DNA of 62,829 nucleotides from a bacterium. GTDB taxonomy: Bacteria > Cyanobacteriota > Vampirovibrionia > Gastranaerophilales > Gastranaerophilaceae. Below are positions 50,425 to 60,325 of this stretch, one piece after another. The stretch lies in the NCBI GenBank assembly GCA_017480425.1, contig JAFVAR010000020.1:1-62829 (forward strand), written 5' to 3'. The position numbers and the translations under genes are program-made. The number at the start of each line of letters is the position of its first letter. Within the stretch, counting starts at the first letter, position 1. A model generated the notes under the pieces. That model saw only the letters and a program-made list of their open reading frames with translations, was not told where the DNA came from and ran no database searches.

Positions 50425-52164
50425 ATGGGGAGAATGGTAAATAATAATAAATCCGAAAAAAATAAACTTTTTTCGAAAAGACTTACAATATTGCAAGTAA
50501 TATTTTTATTTATTTTGCTCTTGTTTATTTTGTATCTGTTTTGTGTCCAAGTACTGGATGTAAGACAATTCAGAGTGCGTGCGAAAAATCAACGCAGAGC
50601 AAGTTCTTTTGTTATGCGCGGTGATATCTACGACAGAAACGGAATAAAGCTTGCTACGGATACTGTATACTATGATATTTTTGCAAGAAAAGCCGATTTT
50701 GTGCATACTCCTGAGGAGCTTGCAAAAATACTTGCACCGATTCTTAAAATCTCTCAGTATGATTTAACTGAAAAATTAAGACAAAACACCGCATTGATAT
50801 CTATAAAAAAGAATGTTGACAGACATACCAGAGATCAAATAGCAAAGTTAAATTTACGTGAAATCCCGATGGATAAAAAAAGTATAAGAACATATCCTCA
50901 GGGTACTCTTGCTGCACACGTTTTAGGATATTACAACTTTGATGCGGATGTAGCATCCGGAGTTGAATTAACCGCAGGAGACAAACTCGAAAACGTTGGA
51001 AAAACTGCAACTTTTGAAATGACACCAAAAGGGAAAGTTATATACAATATTTCTACAGATCCCGTTGCTGCAACAAGACCTGTTAAAGGAAAAGATGTTA
51101 CATTGACAATTGATGCTGCGGTTCAGCATGTTTGTGAAAAAGAATTAATGAAATCAATTCAAAAATTTCATGCACACAGAGGGGCCGTTATAGTAATGAA
51201 CCCAAGGAACGGAGAAATATTAGCCTATGCGGTTTATCCGTATTTTGATCCTAATAATTTTAAAAATGCATCTAGTTTTCAAATAAAAAACTGGACTTTA
51301 ACGGATGTTTTTCCTCCCGGTTCGACATTTAAAACTATAACTGTTGCATCAGCAATCGAGCTTGGAAAAATCAACAGATACTCTCGTATTAACGATACGG
51401 GAAAGATTAAAGTCGGATGGTGGACTATAAAGAATTATGATTATGCAAGACGTCCTAACCCTGGAATGATAGATTTGGTATACCTGTTTGAGCATTCCAG
51501 CAATGTAGCATCTGTTGTTGTTGCACAAATGATGGGTAAGCAAGAATATTACAATATGCTTAAAAAATTCGGATTTGGGGAAAGGACAGGTATTGATTTA
51601 CCCGGTGAATCAGTCGGGCTTCTGAAAAATCCTGCAAGATGGGATGCATCCGATCATGCCTCAATGGGTTATGGATATGGTTCATCTGTGACTGCAATTC
51701 AAATGGTTTCAGCACTTTCTGCACTGGCAAATAACGGAGTGAGAGTAACACCGCATGTTATAAAATATTCTCCGGAAGAAGAAGCTCTAAAAGTTAAACG
51801 CACCGAGGTTATGACTCCCGAACATGCGAGGGTTGTTACAGAGCTGCTGACTGAAAGTATAAACAGAGGGAAATCTCCTATTAAAAACCCAAGTTATAAT
51901 ATTGCGGCAAAAACCGGTACTTCTATCAAGCCAAAAGAAAATGGCAGCGGATATACAAACAAATTGTACACTTCAATAGTAGGATATATGCCTTCAAGTA
52001 ATCCTCAAGTTTTAATTTACGTAATAGTTGACTCTGCGCAAGGAGGCGAAATCTGGGGAAACACAGTTGCGGCGCCAATTTTTAAAGAAATTTCCACGCA
52101 AATTGCAAGAATATTAAATTTGCAGCCTGATAAAATTTCATCGGTTTCAAATATAGAAAACTAA
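50425..52164 (+). CDS. Class B penicillin-binding protein (FtsI/PBP2-type transpeptidase)
   Basis: The 579-residue protein has a short cytosolic tail, one membrane helix (about 24-42) and the class B N-terminal module with RGDIYDRNG. The transpeptidase domain has active serine S300 in PGSTFK, the SSN motif in EHSSNVAS and the AAKTGTS box near 490. It cross-links peptidoglycan, probably at the septum given the adjacent murE. The ATG at 50425 is preferred because the promoter places the transcript start there; a second ATG lies at 50434. murE follows after 18 bases. Confidence 0.9.
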   Translation: MGRMVNNNKSEKNKLFSKRLTILQVIFLFILLLFILYLFCVQVLDVRQFRVRAKNQRRASSFVMRGDIYDRNGIKLATDTVYYDIFARKADFVHTPEELAKILAPILKISQYDLTEKLRQNTALISIKKNVDRHTRDQIAKLNLREIPMDKKSIRTYPQGTLAAHVLGYYNFDADVASGVELTAGDKLENVGKTATFEMTPKGKVIYNISTDPVAATRPVKGKDVTLTIDAAVQHVCEKELMKSIQKFHAHRGAVIVMNPRNGEILAYAVYPYFDPNNFKNASSFQIKNWTLTDVFPPGSTFKTITVASAIELGKINRYSRINDTGKIKVGWWTIKNYDYARRPNPGMIDLVYLFEHSSNVASVVVAQMMGKQEYYNMLKKFGFGERTGIDLPGESVGLLKNPARWDASDHASMGYGYGSSVTAIQMVSALSALANNGVRVTPHVIKYSPEEEALKVKRTEVMTPEHARVVTELLTESINRGKSPIKNPSYNIAAKTGTSIKPKENGSGYTNKLYTSIVGYMPSSNPQVLIYVIVDSAQGGEIWGNTVAAPIFKEISTQIARILNLQPDKISSVSNIEN

Positions 52165-52182
52165 TAAGAAAGGATTTTTTCT

Positions 52183-53646
52183 ATGCAGTTAAGAACTTTG
52201 ATTGATAGTATTAATTATATTGAACTTGTAGATATTGATGATTTTATGACAGAAATAAACGGAATATCTTATAATTCAAAGAAAACCAAGCCAAATGACA
52301 TCTTTGTTTGTTTATCAGGGGAACATGTAGATGGTCATGAGTATGCAGATGAAGCAATAGCAAACGGTGCGTGTATATGTATTGTTGAAAGACGTTTGAA
52401 TGTTGATATTCCGCAAATTGTTGTTTCGGATACAACTGAGATATTAGCTCAAATATCAGATTTGTTCTATAATTCACCGTCAAGAAGTTTGAATATAATA
52501 GGTGTTACAGGAACAAACGGAAAAACAACGGTCACTCACCTTATTCAAAAATTATATGAAACAAATAACCAAAAATGTGCACTTATTGGCACATTGGGTC
52601 ATAAGTTCTTTTCAGAGGATTCTTATCACGATGCAAAACATACTACTCCCCAAGCGCCTGAGCTTCAAGAATTGTTGTATAAAATAAATTCTAAAAATAT
52701 TCCAAATGTTGTTATGGAAGTAAGTTCACACGCTCTGGCACAACACAGAGTCGATTATTGTGACTTTAACGGAGCAATATTTACAAATCTTACTCAGGAT
52801 CACTTGGATTTCCATATTACAATGCAAAACTATTTCCGTGCAAAGGCAAAACTTTTTGAGGAATTATTGTCAGATGATTTTGCTGTTATTAATCTCGATG
52901 ACAGTTATGCGCAGCAATTTATATCAGTTTTATCGCCGAATGTAAAATTATATACATACGGCATTAAAGAGGATGCTGATATTAAGGCGGAAAATGTTTC
53001 ATTTAGTCCGGATGGTGCAGCATTTACGTGTAAAATAAATGATAAAAAATATGATGTTAAATTAAGGATGAATGGTGCATTTTCTGTCTACAATGTGCTT
53101 GCATCGATAGCAGCAGCAGTTGCTTTGAATTTTGATATTGAAAAAAGTATTAAAACACTAGAAACAATAAATGGAGTTGCAGGGCGCTTCGAAGTTATTG
53201 TAAATAAGCCTACTGTAATAGTTGACTATGCTCACACACCTGATGGATTGGAAAATGTGTTAAATGCAGCAAGAGAAATTACGCCGGAAGGCGGTAATCT
53301 AATATGTATTTTCGGTTGCGGCGGTGACAGAGATGCTACAAAACGGCCCAAAATGGGAGCTATTGCAGAACGTTTGGCAGATAAGGTTATTGTTACTAGT
53401 GATAATCCTCGTTCAGAAGAACCGCAGCAAATTATTACTGACATACTTGCCGGATTTAAAAGTACTTCGGATGTTATTGTTGAACCTGACAGGGAGCTTG
53501 CAATTAAAGAGGCATATAAACTTGCAAATGCAAATGATGTTGTACTTGTTGCAGGCAAAGGTCATGAAGATTATCAAATATTAAGAGATGAAACAATTCA
53601 CTTTGATGACAGAGAAAAAGTAAGAGAAATTTTTATAGGAAATTAA
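52183..53646 (+). CDS. murE: UDP-MurNAc-tripeptide synthetase MurE (meso-DAP type)
   Basis: The 487-residue Mur ligase adds the third residue to the peptidoglycan stem. It has the ATP site GVTGTNGKTTVTHL (109-115 core), EVSSHALAQHRV (carbamylated-Lys region follows in NLTQDHLDFH), VDYAHTPDGLENVL and the SDNPRSEEP motif that selects meso-diaminopimelate. Length is typical. It ends with TAATG overlap into the NagA-like gene. Together with the upstream PBP this is a partial division and cell-wall cluster. Confidence 0.95.
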   Translation: MQLRTLIDSINYIELVDIDDFMTEINGISYNSKKTKPNDIFVCLSGEHVDGHEYADEAIANGACICIVERRLNVDIPQIVVSDTTEILAQISDLFYNSPSRSLNIIGVTGTNGKTTVTHLIQKLYETNNQKCALIGTLGHKFFSEDSYHDAKHTTPQAPELQELLYKINSKNIPNVVMEVSSHALAQHRVDYCDFNGAIFTNLTQDHLDFHITMQNYFRAKAKLFEELLSDDFAVINLDDSYAQQFISVLSPNVKLYTYGIKEDADIKAENVSFSPDGAAFTCKINDKKYDVKLRMNGAFSVYNVLASIAAAVALNFDIEKSIKTLETINGVAGRFEVIVNKPTVIVDYAHTPDGLENVLNAAREITPEGGNLICIFGCGGDRDATKRPKMGAIAERLADKVIVTSDNPRSEEPQQIITDILAGFKSTSDVIVEPDRELAIKEAYKLANANDVVLVAGKGHEDYQILRDETIHFDDREKVREIFIGN

Positions 53647-54548
53647 TGAAAACACCGCTTTTAATTGAACAACATTTCCATGGAGCGTATGGGATAGATT
53701 TTAATAAGTGCAGTGCGGATGATTTGTTATTTTTGTCTGATAAACTGCTTAAAATAGGAATCGGGGGATTTTTTCCGACTCTGGTAACTGATTCAGTTGA
53801 AAACACTAAAAAGCAAATTCAAATCATTAAAGATGCTGCTAAAAAAATACCGTCAATTTTAGGAATTCATCTTGAAGGAATTTTTATTAATCCTGAAAAG
53901 AAAGGGATTCATAATGAAAAGCATTTTTTAGAACCAAATGTAGAAAATTATCAAAAGTTGGAAGACGATTTTATTAAAATAGTTACACTTGCTCCGGAAC
54001 TTGATAACGGGCTTATTAATTATTTAAAAGATAAAAGTATTAAGGTTCAAGCCGGACACTGCATTGGTTGGGGAAATGTAAACGGCACAACACACACTTA
54101 TAATGCAATGTCAGGTATAACTCACAGGGGTTTTTCCACTGCTTTAAAAGCACTTGTTGAAGATAATGTTTATACAGAAATAATATGCGATGGTATTCAT
54201 GTAAGTGACGATGCAGTAAAATTACTTATAAAATCAAAACCCGAAGATAAAATTATACTTGTCAGCGATGCATTGCCTATAACTTATAGTGACCAAAAAG
54301 AAACCGTTTTTGCGGATTCCGAAATCTATTATGACGGAAATATTGCTACATCAAAAGATGGTACAATTGCGGGAAGCACAAAGCTTTTGCCTGAAATAAT
54401 TAAGATTCTCGCATCAAAGGGATTGTTTAATCCTAAATTTATAGAAAATACATACAACTATCACGCTATAGAGCCAACCGGATACATAGAATGGGATGAA
54501 AAATTTAATATAATAGAAATTAATAAAAATACATTCTATAAGATTTAA
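53646..54548 (+). CDS. nagA: N-acetylglucosamine-6-phosphate deacetylase-like protein
   Basis: The 300-residue amidohydrolase has NagA motifs in order: LIEQHFHGAYG (metal HxH), GIHLEGIFINPEKKG (Glu ligand), QAGHCIG, THTYNAMSGITHRG, EIICDGIHVSDD and the catalytic Asp in LVSDALP. The small N-terminal beta domain that most members carry is missing, so the protein is about 80 residues shorter than usual. It would deacetylate GlcNAc-6-P from wall recycling. It is coupled to murE by TAATG. Confidence 0.82.
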   Translation: MKTPLLIEQHFHGAYGIDFNKCSADDLLFLSDKLLKIGIGGFFPTLVTDSVENTKKQIQIIKDAAKKIPSILGIHLEGIFINPEKKGIHNEKHFLEPNVENYQKLEDDFIKIVTLAPELDNGLINYLKDKSIKVQAGHCIGWGNVNGTTHTYNAMSGITHRGFSTALKALVEDNVYTEIICDGIHVSDDAVKLLIKSKPEDKIILVSDALPITYSDQKETVFADSEIYYDGNIATSKDGTIAGSTKLLPEIIKILASKGLFNPKFIENTYNYHAIEPTGYIEWDEKFNIIEINKNTFYKI

Positions 54549-54552
54549 TTTT

Positions 54553-55494
54553 TTATTTGAATTCTTCTCCGATTTTCGGATTAACGATACGTATAAAATC
54601 TTTACTGTCACCCATAAAGAAGCTTCCGAATTGCATAACTGTCGGGACAATAAGTCCTTTTGATGTGGCAACGAAAAATTTATCATCTTCTATTTTGGCA
54701 ACTGTTCCGGCAGGGTGCGGTACACAAAAAGCGTCAGAAGCTACTTCAGCTTTCATAATTTTCATCATATTTCCGCGAAAAGTTGTGCTTGCAAGAATAA
54801 ACGGATTAAGAGCACGTATAAATCTTTCAATTTCTTCTGCCGACTTGTTGTAATTGATGAATAATTCTTGCTCTGTCAGTCCTTTTCCTGATACGAAATC
54901 TCCTCTTGGCTGAGCCAATCTGGGCAGTGGCTGAGTTTCATATGATTGGAGCACTTGGAGTAACAATTCAATACCGATTACGTTGAGTTCATTAAAGATA
55001 GTACCCATAGTCGCTTTTGAATGTATATGGTATGCTTTTTGTGCAATGATATCCCCGGTGTCAAAACCTTCATCCATAAAATGAATAGTTACTCCTGTTT
55101 CTGTTTCACCGTTCATTATAACTCTGGAATATGGATTACCGCCTCTGTATTTTGGCAGCATAGAAGGATGAACATTTAAAAAACCATCCTTAGTTGCTTC
55201 CAGCAATATTTTCGGTATTTTATAATTAAATGAACAAACTACTGCAGCATCAATATCCAAATTTCTGATTTTTTCAATAAGCTGCGGTTCATCAAGTTCG
55301 TCGTAATCAATGTAATTCAGCCTTCTTGAAAGTACAAAATTTTTAAAATCAAAATACATATTATGGTCTTTTTTAGGGCCTAATACTCCAACAATATTGA
55401 CTCCTGCCATTAGCAGTCCGTCAAGCCCAATATATGCCATATCAGGTATTCCGACAAAAAGTATTCTTTTTTTGAAAGTTGTTCTGTTAAACAT
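54553..55494 (-). CDS. Formyltransferase-family protein (Fmt-like)
   Basis: The 313-residue protein has a formyl-transferase domain (RILFVGIPDMAYIGLDGLL, AAVVCSFNYKIPKILL, NVHPSMLPKYRGGNPYSRVIMNGETETGVTIHFMDEGFDTGDII) with the catalytic Asn-His-Asp triad, and an Fmt-type C-terminal OB-like domain. The region after LPKYRGG differs from classic Fmt (NPYSRV in place of AP-type residues). Methionyl-tRNA formylation is likely but a sugar or amine formyltransferase is possible. It converges on the nagA gene. Confidence 0.75.
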   Translation of the reverse strand: MFNRTTFKKRILFVGIPDMAYIGLDGLLMAGVNIVGVLGPKKDHNMYFDFKNFVLSRRLNYIDYDELDEPQLIEKIRNLDIDAAVVCSFNYKIPKILLEATKDGFLNVHPSMLPKYRGGNPYSRVIMNGETETGVTIHFMDEGFDTGDIIAQKAYHIHSKATMGTIFNELNVIGIELLLQVLQSYETQPLPRLAQPRGDFVSGKGLTEQELFINYNKSAEEIERFIRALNPFILASTTFRGNMMKIMKAEVASDAFCVPHPAGTVAKIEDDKFFVATSKGLIVPTVMQFGSFFMGDSKDFIRIVNPKIGEEFK

Positions 55495-55718
55495 TTATTT
55501 CCGATCTTGATGGTATTCAAGCGAATAGCGCTTATTCACAGAATACGCTAAAGCCTTCATATAAAAACGCTCTTTCTCTTTCTATATTATCATTAAATTT
55601 GTTTTTATGCCAGTATGTTTGAATAAAAGCTTTTGAATATTTATAAATTAAATTTAGCAGTGCATCTGATAACTTTTGGTATATAATAATATTTAAAAAG
55701 ATAATAGAGGAATTAATT

Positions 55719-58330
55719 ATGCTAAAGGGAAATGAAATCAGACAGTTATTTTAGATTATTTCGGTGATAAATATAGTCACACAATTGTAAAAAGTTCGAG
55801 TTTAGTGCCGGACAATCCCACAGTGCTTCTTACAACTGCGGGCATGTTGCAATTTTTACCGATATTTTTAAATATTCAACCTTGCCCGTATGAGCCGGCA
55901 AGAGCAGCGTCTTGTCAAAAATGTGCAAGAGCAGGCGGAAAAGATTCTGATATAGAAAACGTTGGGCGTACGCCGAGACATCATACTTTTTTTGAGATGC
56001 TTGGTAATTTTTCTTTTGGCGATTATTATAAAAAAGAAGTTATTCCTTGGGCCTGGGAATTTGTAACAGAAGTTCTAAAGCTTGATAAAGACAGACTTTG
56101 GATAACTATATACGAAACAGATGATGAGGCATTCGATATTTGGAGAAGTATTGGCGTTCCTGCAGAAAGAATTAAAAGAAAAGGCAAAAAAGATAACTTT
56201 TGGGGACCCCCTGGAGCGTCAGGCTCTTGCGGACCGTGTTCGGAAATCCATTATGATTTGGGTGAAGAGTATTCTTGCGGACATCCGAACTGCGGAATTG
56301 ATACGTGCGAATGTGACCGATGGGTTGAAATTTGGAATCTTGTATTTACAGAATTGTATCAAGATGAAGAAGGAAATCAATCTCCTTTAGAAAAGAAAAA
56401 TGTTGATACCGGTATGGGATTGGAACGTATAACCATGGTATGTCAAGGTGTTGCATCAACATTTGAAACAGATTTATTAAGACCTATTTTGGATAAAGTT
56501 TCTGAAATGAGCGGAGTTCCTTATAAAAAATCAGAAAAAACGGATGTGTCTTTGAGAATTATTACAGATCATGCAAGATGTGTTTCTTTCTTGATTTCTG
56601 ATGGCGTAATTCCGGGTAATGAGGGTAGAAGCTATGTTCTCAGAATGATTCTCCGTCGTGCATTGCGTCATGGGAAAATGTTGGGAATGGAGTTGCCATT
56701 CTTGTATAAACTTGTTGATGTTGTAGTTGAAAACTATGGCGGTGCTTATCCTGAGTTGGTACAAAACAAGGAAAAGATTAAGGATGTAATTAAAAAAGAA
56801 GAAGAAAGATTTAATAAAACTCTTGATAGAGGATATAAGCTTCTTGAAGAATTTATAAATGATAAAAAGGATATTGATGGAGAAAGCGCATTTAAACTTT
56901 ATGACACATACGGATTTCCACTTGAGCTTACAAAAGAAATAGCTCAAGAAAACGGATTGAATGTTGATGAAAAAGGTTATAAAGCGGCAATGCAGGAACA
57001 AAAAGAGCGTGCAAAAGCTGCGACTGCAAAAATTTCTGTCACAGGTGATATGAAATATGCAAGCTTGGAAAGAGAAATAGGTTCAACTGAGTTTGTTGGA
57101 TATTTGGAGAACGAATCCCAATCTAAAATACTTGGATTTATTGAAGGTGAAGGGTTTGTTGACATTGCTTTAGACAAAACTCCATTCTATGCTGAATGTG
57201 GCGGTCAGGTAGGAGACAGCGGAATTATAGAAAATGACCATTTTAAAGCTGAAGTATTAACAACATTCAAAGTTAATGATTTATATGTACACAGATGTTC
57301 AATATTGAATGGTGATATTACAATCGGTGACAAAGTCAGTGCAAAAATAGACATTGCAAGACGTGAGGAAATTCGCATTCACCATACTTCTGCGCACTTG
57401 CTTCAAGCTGCATTGATTAAGGTTGTCGGGGATGAAGTTAAACAAGCAGGTTCATATGTAGATGATGAAAGGATGCGTTTTGACTTTACATTCTCAAGGG
57501 CAATGACAGAGGACGAAATTAGGAAAACTGAGTCGTTGATGAATAAATGGATTGGAGAAGGGTATTCTGTTCAAACTCAGGTTATGGGTATAAAAGAAGC
57601 GGAATTAACAGGTGCAACGGCTTTGTTTGGAGAAAAATACGGTGACACAGTCAGAGTTGTTTCAATTGTAAAAGACGGCGAATGTATTTCAAAAGAATTT
57701 TGTGCAGGTACTCATGCAAGAGAACTTAAAGATTTAAGACTTGTAAAAATTGTTTCGGAAGGCGCTATTGCAGCAGGTACAAGACGTATAGAAGTTTTTG
57801 TCGGAAATGCTGCAATAAAATATTTGAATGCAAAATCTGCAGAAATTGATAAACTCGCCTCTAAATTTAAACTTCACTACAATGAGGTTGAAGCTCGTGT
57901 AGATAAGATTCAAGAAGAAAACAGGGAACTTCAAAAAGAATTGGCATCAGTGAAAGCTGAGGCAGCACGTTCAAAATTCGGTACATTTATTTCAAAGGCA
58001 CAAAATTTCAAGTGTGGTGAAGTAAATGGTAAATTATTTATTTCAAAAATAGAAGATATTGATGCTGACGCAGTTAAAGCAGGCATGGAGATGATGGCTT
58101 CAAAACTGGGAGAAAGCGTAATTGTATTGGCAAGTCCAAGAATGGTTATTGCAAAAGTTACTGACAGCTTTGTTAAAGCCGGAATTAATGCGGGAAAAAT
58201 TGTAGGTGAGATTGCTCGTGCAACAGGTGCAAACGGTGGCGGAAGGCCTAATTTTGCGCAAGGTGGAATTAAAGAAGTTGCTCAATTGGATTCAATATTA
58301 AATGATATTGAAATAAATCTGAAAGGTTAA
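55719..58330 (+). CDS. alaS: Alanyl-tRNA synthetase with an apparent frameshift near its start
   Basis: The normal start is ATG 55719 with AGAGGA upstream, giving MLKGNEIRQLF and then TAG at 55752-55754. Inserting one T in the run at 55749-55752 restores LDYFGDKYSHT and continues into the long frame, which otherwise begins only at GTG 55805. That frame of 841 codons has the complete enzyme: LLTTAGMLQFLPIFL, RHHTFFEMLGNFSFGDY, HHTSAHLLQAAL, CAGTHA and the C-Ala GGGRPNFAQGG end. The gene is essential, so a read error or recoding is more likely than loss. Confidence 0.9.
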
Positions 58331-58379
58331 TTTGCCATTGCAAATACAGATAATATATTTCTATTAAAGAGCAAATAGA

Positions 58380-58955
58380 CTATATGATTATGTCTCCTTG
58401 CCGGTATACAATAGTGTTACCATCTTTGAAACCGGCAACAGTGGATGCTCTGCCTCCGGCTTTTGTCCCCATATCTTCTATAACAATGTCAACTTTGTCT
58501 CCGATATATTTAACTGCTTCTTCGTGGGTTAGCGCAGGCGGTTCTCCTGAAAGGTTTGCACTTGTTGTTGCCAAAACTCCGCCATCAATATTTTTGCAAA
58601 TATCGGCAAATGTTTTATTATCAGGAACTCGAATTCCGACTGTAGGGAGCTCTGAAGTTATATAATCAGGTGTATTTTCTGATTTTGGCAGAATAAGAGT
58701 TAATGCTCCGGGAAAATATTTTTTTATTAGTTTCTGGGCTTCTTTTTCTATCGGTTGCATCAGATAATCAAACATCGGGTAAGTATCATAGCTCATTAGT
58801 ATAAGCGGTTTTTTTGCTTCTCTGTGTTTAATTTCATATATTTTTTTTACAGCTTTTTCTCTATTTGGCAGGCAGCCAAGTCCCCATACGGTATCGGTTA
58901 CAAAAGCTATAACACCGTCATTATTAAGTACAGAATTTATTTTTTCATAATCCAT
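58380..58955 (-). CDS. tsaC: Threonylcarbamoyl-AMP synthase (TsaC/Sua5/YrdC)
   Basis: The 191-residue protein is the short TsaC type. It has VIAFVTDTVWGLGCLPN, AVKKIYEIKHREAKKPLILM (KxR plus PL motifs), PGALTLILPKS, VGIRVPDN, GGVLATTSANLSGEPP and the closing VAGFKDGNTIVYRQG. It makes threonylcarbamoyl-AMP for the t6A37 modification of tRNA. AAGGT lies before the ATG. It converges on alaS. Confidence 0.92.
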   Translation of the reverse strand: MDYEKINSVLNNDGVIAFVTDTVWGLGCLPNREKAVKKIYEIKHREAKKPLILMSYDTYPMFDYLMQPIEKEAQKLIKKYFPGALTLILPKSENTPDYITSELPTVGIRVPDNKTFADICKNIDGGVLATTSANLSGEPPALTHEEAVKYIGDKVDIVIEDMGTKAGGRASTVAGFKDGNTIVYRQGDIII

Positions 58956-59054
58956 TGTCGTTACCTTTTTAATTTTTCTAATAAATTTTTGTTTTATCTT
59001 TTATATTTAGCCCTTTTATATTATAATACTAATGTAAAAATAAAGGAGAACAAT

Positions 59055-59306
59055 ATGGTTCAACAATTTGCTAATCAAGGCCCTCAAAAGACAAGAATGG
59101 CTGTAATATTATTTTTAAAAGGGTCTGCAACTCCTGTTGTTATGTATTTTGAAAATCCGCAGGCGGTTTATGCGGAACTTAAACAACTTATGAAAAGCCC
59201 GACTCCTGTACTTGTTGAAAAAGAGCCTATAGGGCCGATAAAAAGACTTTGTTTTGTTTCAACTCAAATTGCAGGTTTAGTCCTTCAAGAAGAACCATAT
59301 ATGTAG
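59055..59306 (+). CDS. Small conserved-looking host protein of unknown function
   Basis: The ATG at 59055 has AAAGGAG 7 bases upstream; a frame extending to 58824 is a shadow of the opposing gene. The 83-residue product opens with a Gln-rich start, then RMAVILFLKGSATPVVMYFENPQAVYAELKQLM (a strand-turn-strand-helix) and IKRLCFVSTQIAGLVLQEE. It begins the DUF177-rpmF-plsX operon and may be a small regulatory or binding protein. I do not know its family. Confidence 0.6.
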   Translation: MVQQFANQGPQKTRMAVILFLKGSATPVVMYFENPQAVYAELKQLMKSPTPVLVEKEPIGPIKRLCFVSTQIAGLVLQEEPYM

Positions 59307-59312
59307 GTTAAA

Positions 59313-59798
59313 ATGCTAAAGGTAAAAGTCGAAGATATTGAGCTGGAAGGCTCGCTAAGCGTTAAATTTAAGGATAAAATCACAGAGCTCGATGGCTGTA
59401 ATATTGAAGCTGATGTAAAGTTCAAAAATATGGGTGAATTTATTCAAGCACTTGGACATATCAAAGGAAAAATTGTTCTTGAGTGTGACAGATGCTTAAA
59501 TAAATTTGACTATGATTTAGACATTGATATAGATGAAACCTATGCAAAAAAATCTTTGTATGAAGACTATAGTCAGGAATTAGAGTTATCTTCAGGTCAG
59601 TTTATAACCGATTTAAACGGCGAAGATGAAATAGATGTTTATGACTTATTGTATCAATCTGTAATATTAGCTTTACCAAATAAAAGGGTTTGTGGTATAA
59701 ATTGTAATGAGGGATTATTTGTATCTGATGAAGATATGGAAGTCCACGATGAAAGAATGGATGTTTTCAAAAACATTCAAATAAAGGGGAAAGGTTAA
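59313..59798 (+). CDS. DUF177 (YceD-like) protein
   Basis: The 161-residue protein has the DUF177 pattern CDRCLNKFDYDLDIDIDETY and, near the end, VCGINCNEGLF, with acidic helices between (INGEDEIDVYDLLYQSVILALPNKRVC in parts). YceD-like proteins are linked with 23S rRNA accumulation or ribosome assembly and are typically encoded just before rpmF, as here. It starts 6 bases after the small gene. Confidence 0.85.
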   Translation: MLKVKVEDIELEGSLSVKFKDKITELDGCNIEADVKFKNMGEFIQALGHIKGKIVLECDRCLNKFDYDLDIDIDETYAKKSLYEDYSQELELSSGQFITDLNGEDEIDVYDLLYQSVILALPNKRVCGINCNEGLFVSDEDMEVHDERMDVFKNIQIKGKG

Positions 59799-59875
59799 AA
59801 TCATATCCCCAATCCTCTTCAAAAAGAGGAAAAGCCAGAAATATAAGTAGATAAAGAAAAGGAAGGTATAGGAAA

Positions 59876-60223
59876 ATGGCAGTACCAAAGAAAAGAACAG
59901 GGCATAGCGCTCAAGGTAAAAGAAGATCAAATTGGAAGGCTACAAAGCCAACTTTAACAACTTGTCCTAACTGCGGACAAAAAGTTCTTGCGCATACTGT
60001 TTGTACAGCATGCGGAACATACAAAGGAAAGGCTGTTTCTATGAAGGGACAATCAGCTCAACCTGTTGTAGAAGAAAAACAAGAAGAAGTTAAAGAAACT
60101 AAAAAAAGAACAAGAAAATCAACAAAGAAAGCTGCAGAAGCTCCTGTAGCTGAAGAAGCAAAAGTTGAAGAAACTGTTGAAGAAGAGAAAAAAGAAGAAT
60201 CAACAGAAGACAAGGCTGAATAA
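59876..60223 (+). CDS. rpmF: 50S ribosomal protein L32 with long C-terminal extension
   Basis: The first 57 residues are a normal zinc-binding L32 (MAVPKKRTGHSAQGKRRSNWK, then CPNCGQKVLAHTVCTACGTYKGK with two Cys pairs). Another 58 residues follow, rich in Lys and Glu (VEEKQEEVKETKKRTRKSTKKAAEA and a Glu-rich end), which most L32 proteins lack. The extension looks disordered and could be surface-exposed or cleaved. AAGGAAGG lies upstream. It belongs to the DUF177-rpmF-plsX cluster. Confidence 0.93.
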   Translation: MAVPKKRTGHSAQGKRRSNWKATKPTLTTCPNCGQKVLAHTVCTACGTYKGKAVSMKGQSAQPVVEEKQEEVKETKKRTRKSTKKAAEAPVAEEAKVEETVEEEKKEESTEDKAE

Positions 60224-60325
60224 TAATTAAAAGTGAGTAGTGAAACGTGAATTGTGGCTCGCCCAAATGTGTCCGAATCACTGTTCACGTATCACAGTTC
60301 ACGAATAAAAGGGGATATCGTTTAA
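60224..60325. repeat. Short repeats between rpmF and plsX
   Basis: TCACTGTTCACG (60278-60289) and TCACAGTTCACG (60292-60303) are tandem near-copies. An inverted counterpart, CGTGAATTGTG, lies at about 60246-60256. No gene is seen. The sequence resembles dispersed intergenic repeats, and plsX may have its own promoter here. Confidence 0.4.

Noticed and set aside
55749..55754. Programmed -1 ribosomal frameshift in alaS
   Set aside because: The TTA TTT TAG context is not a standard slippery heptamer and four T are too few for strong transcriptional slippage. An assembly or real one-base deletion is simpler.
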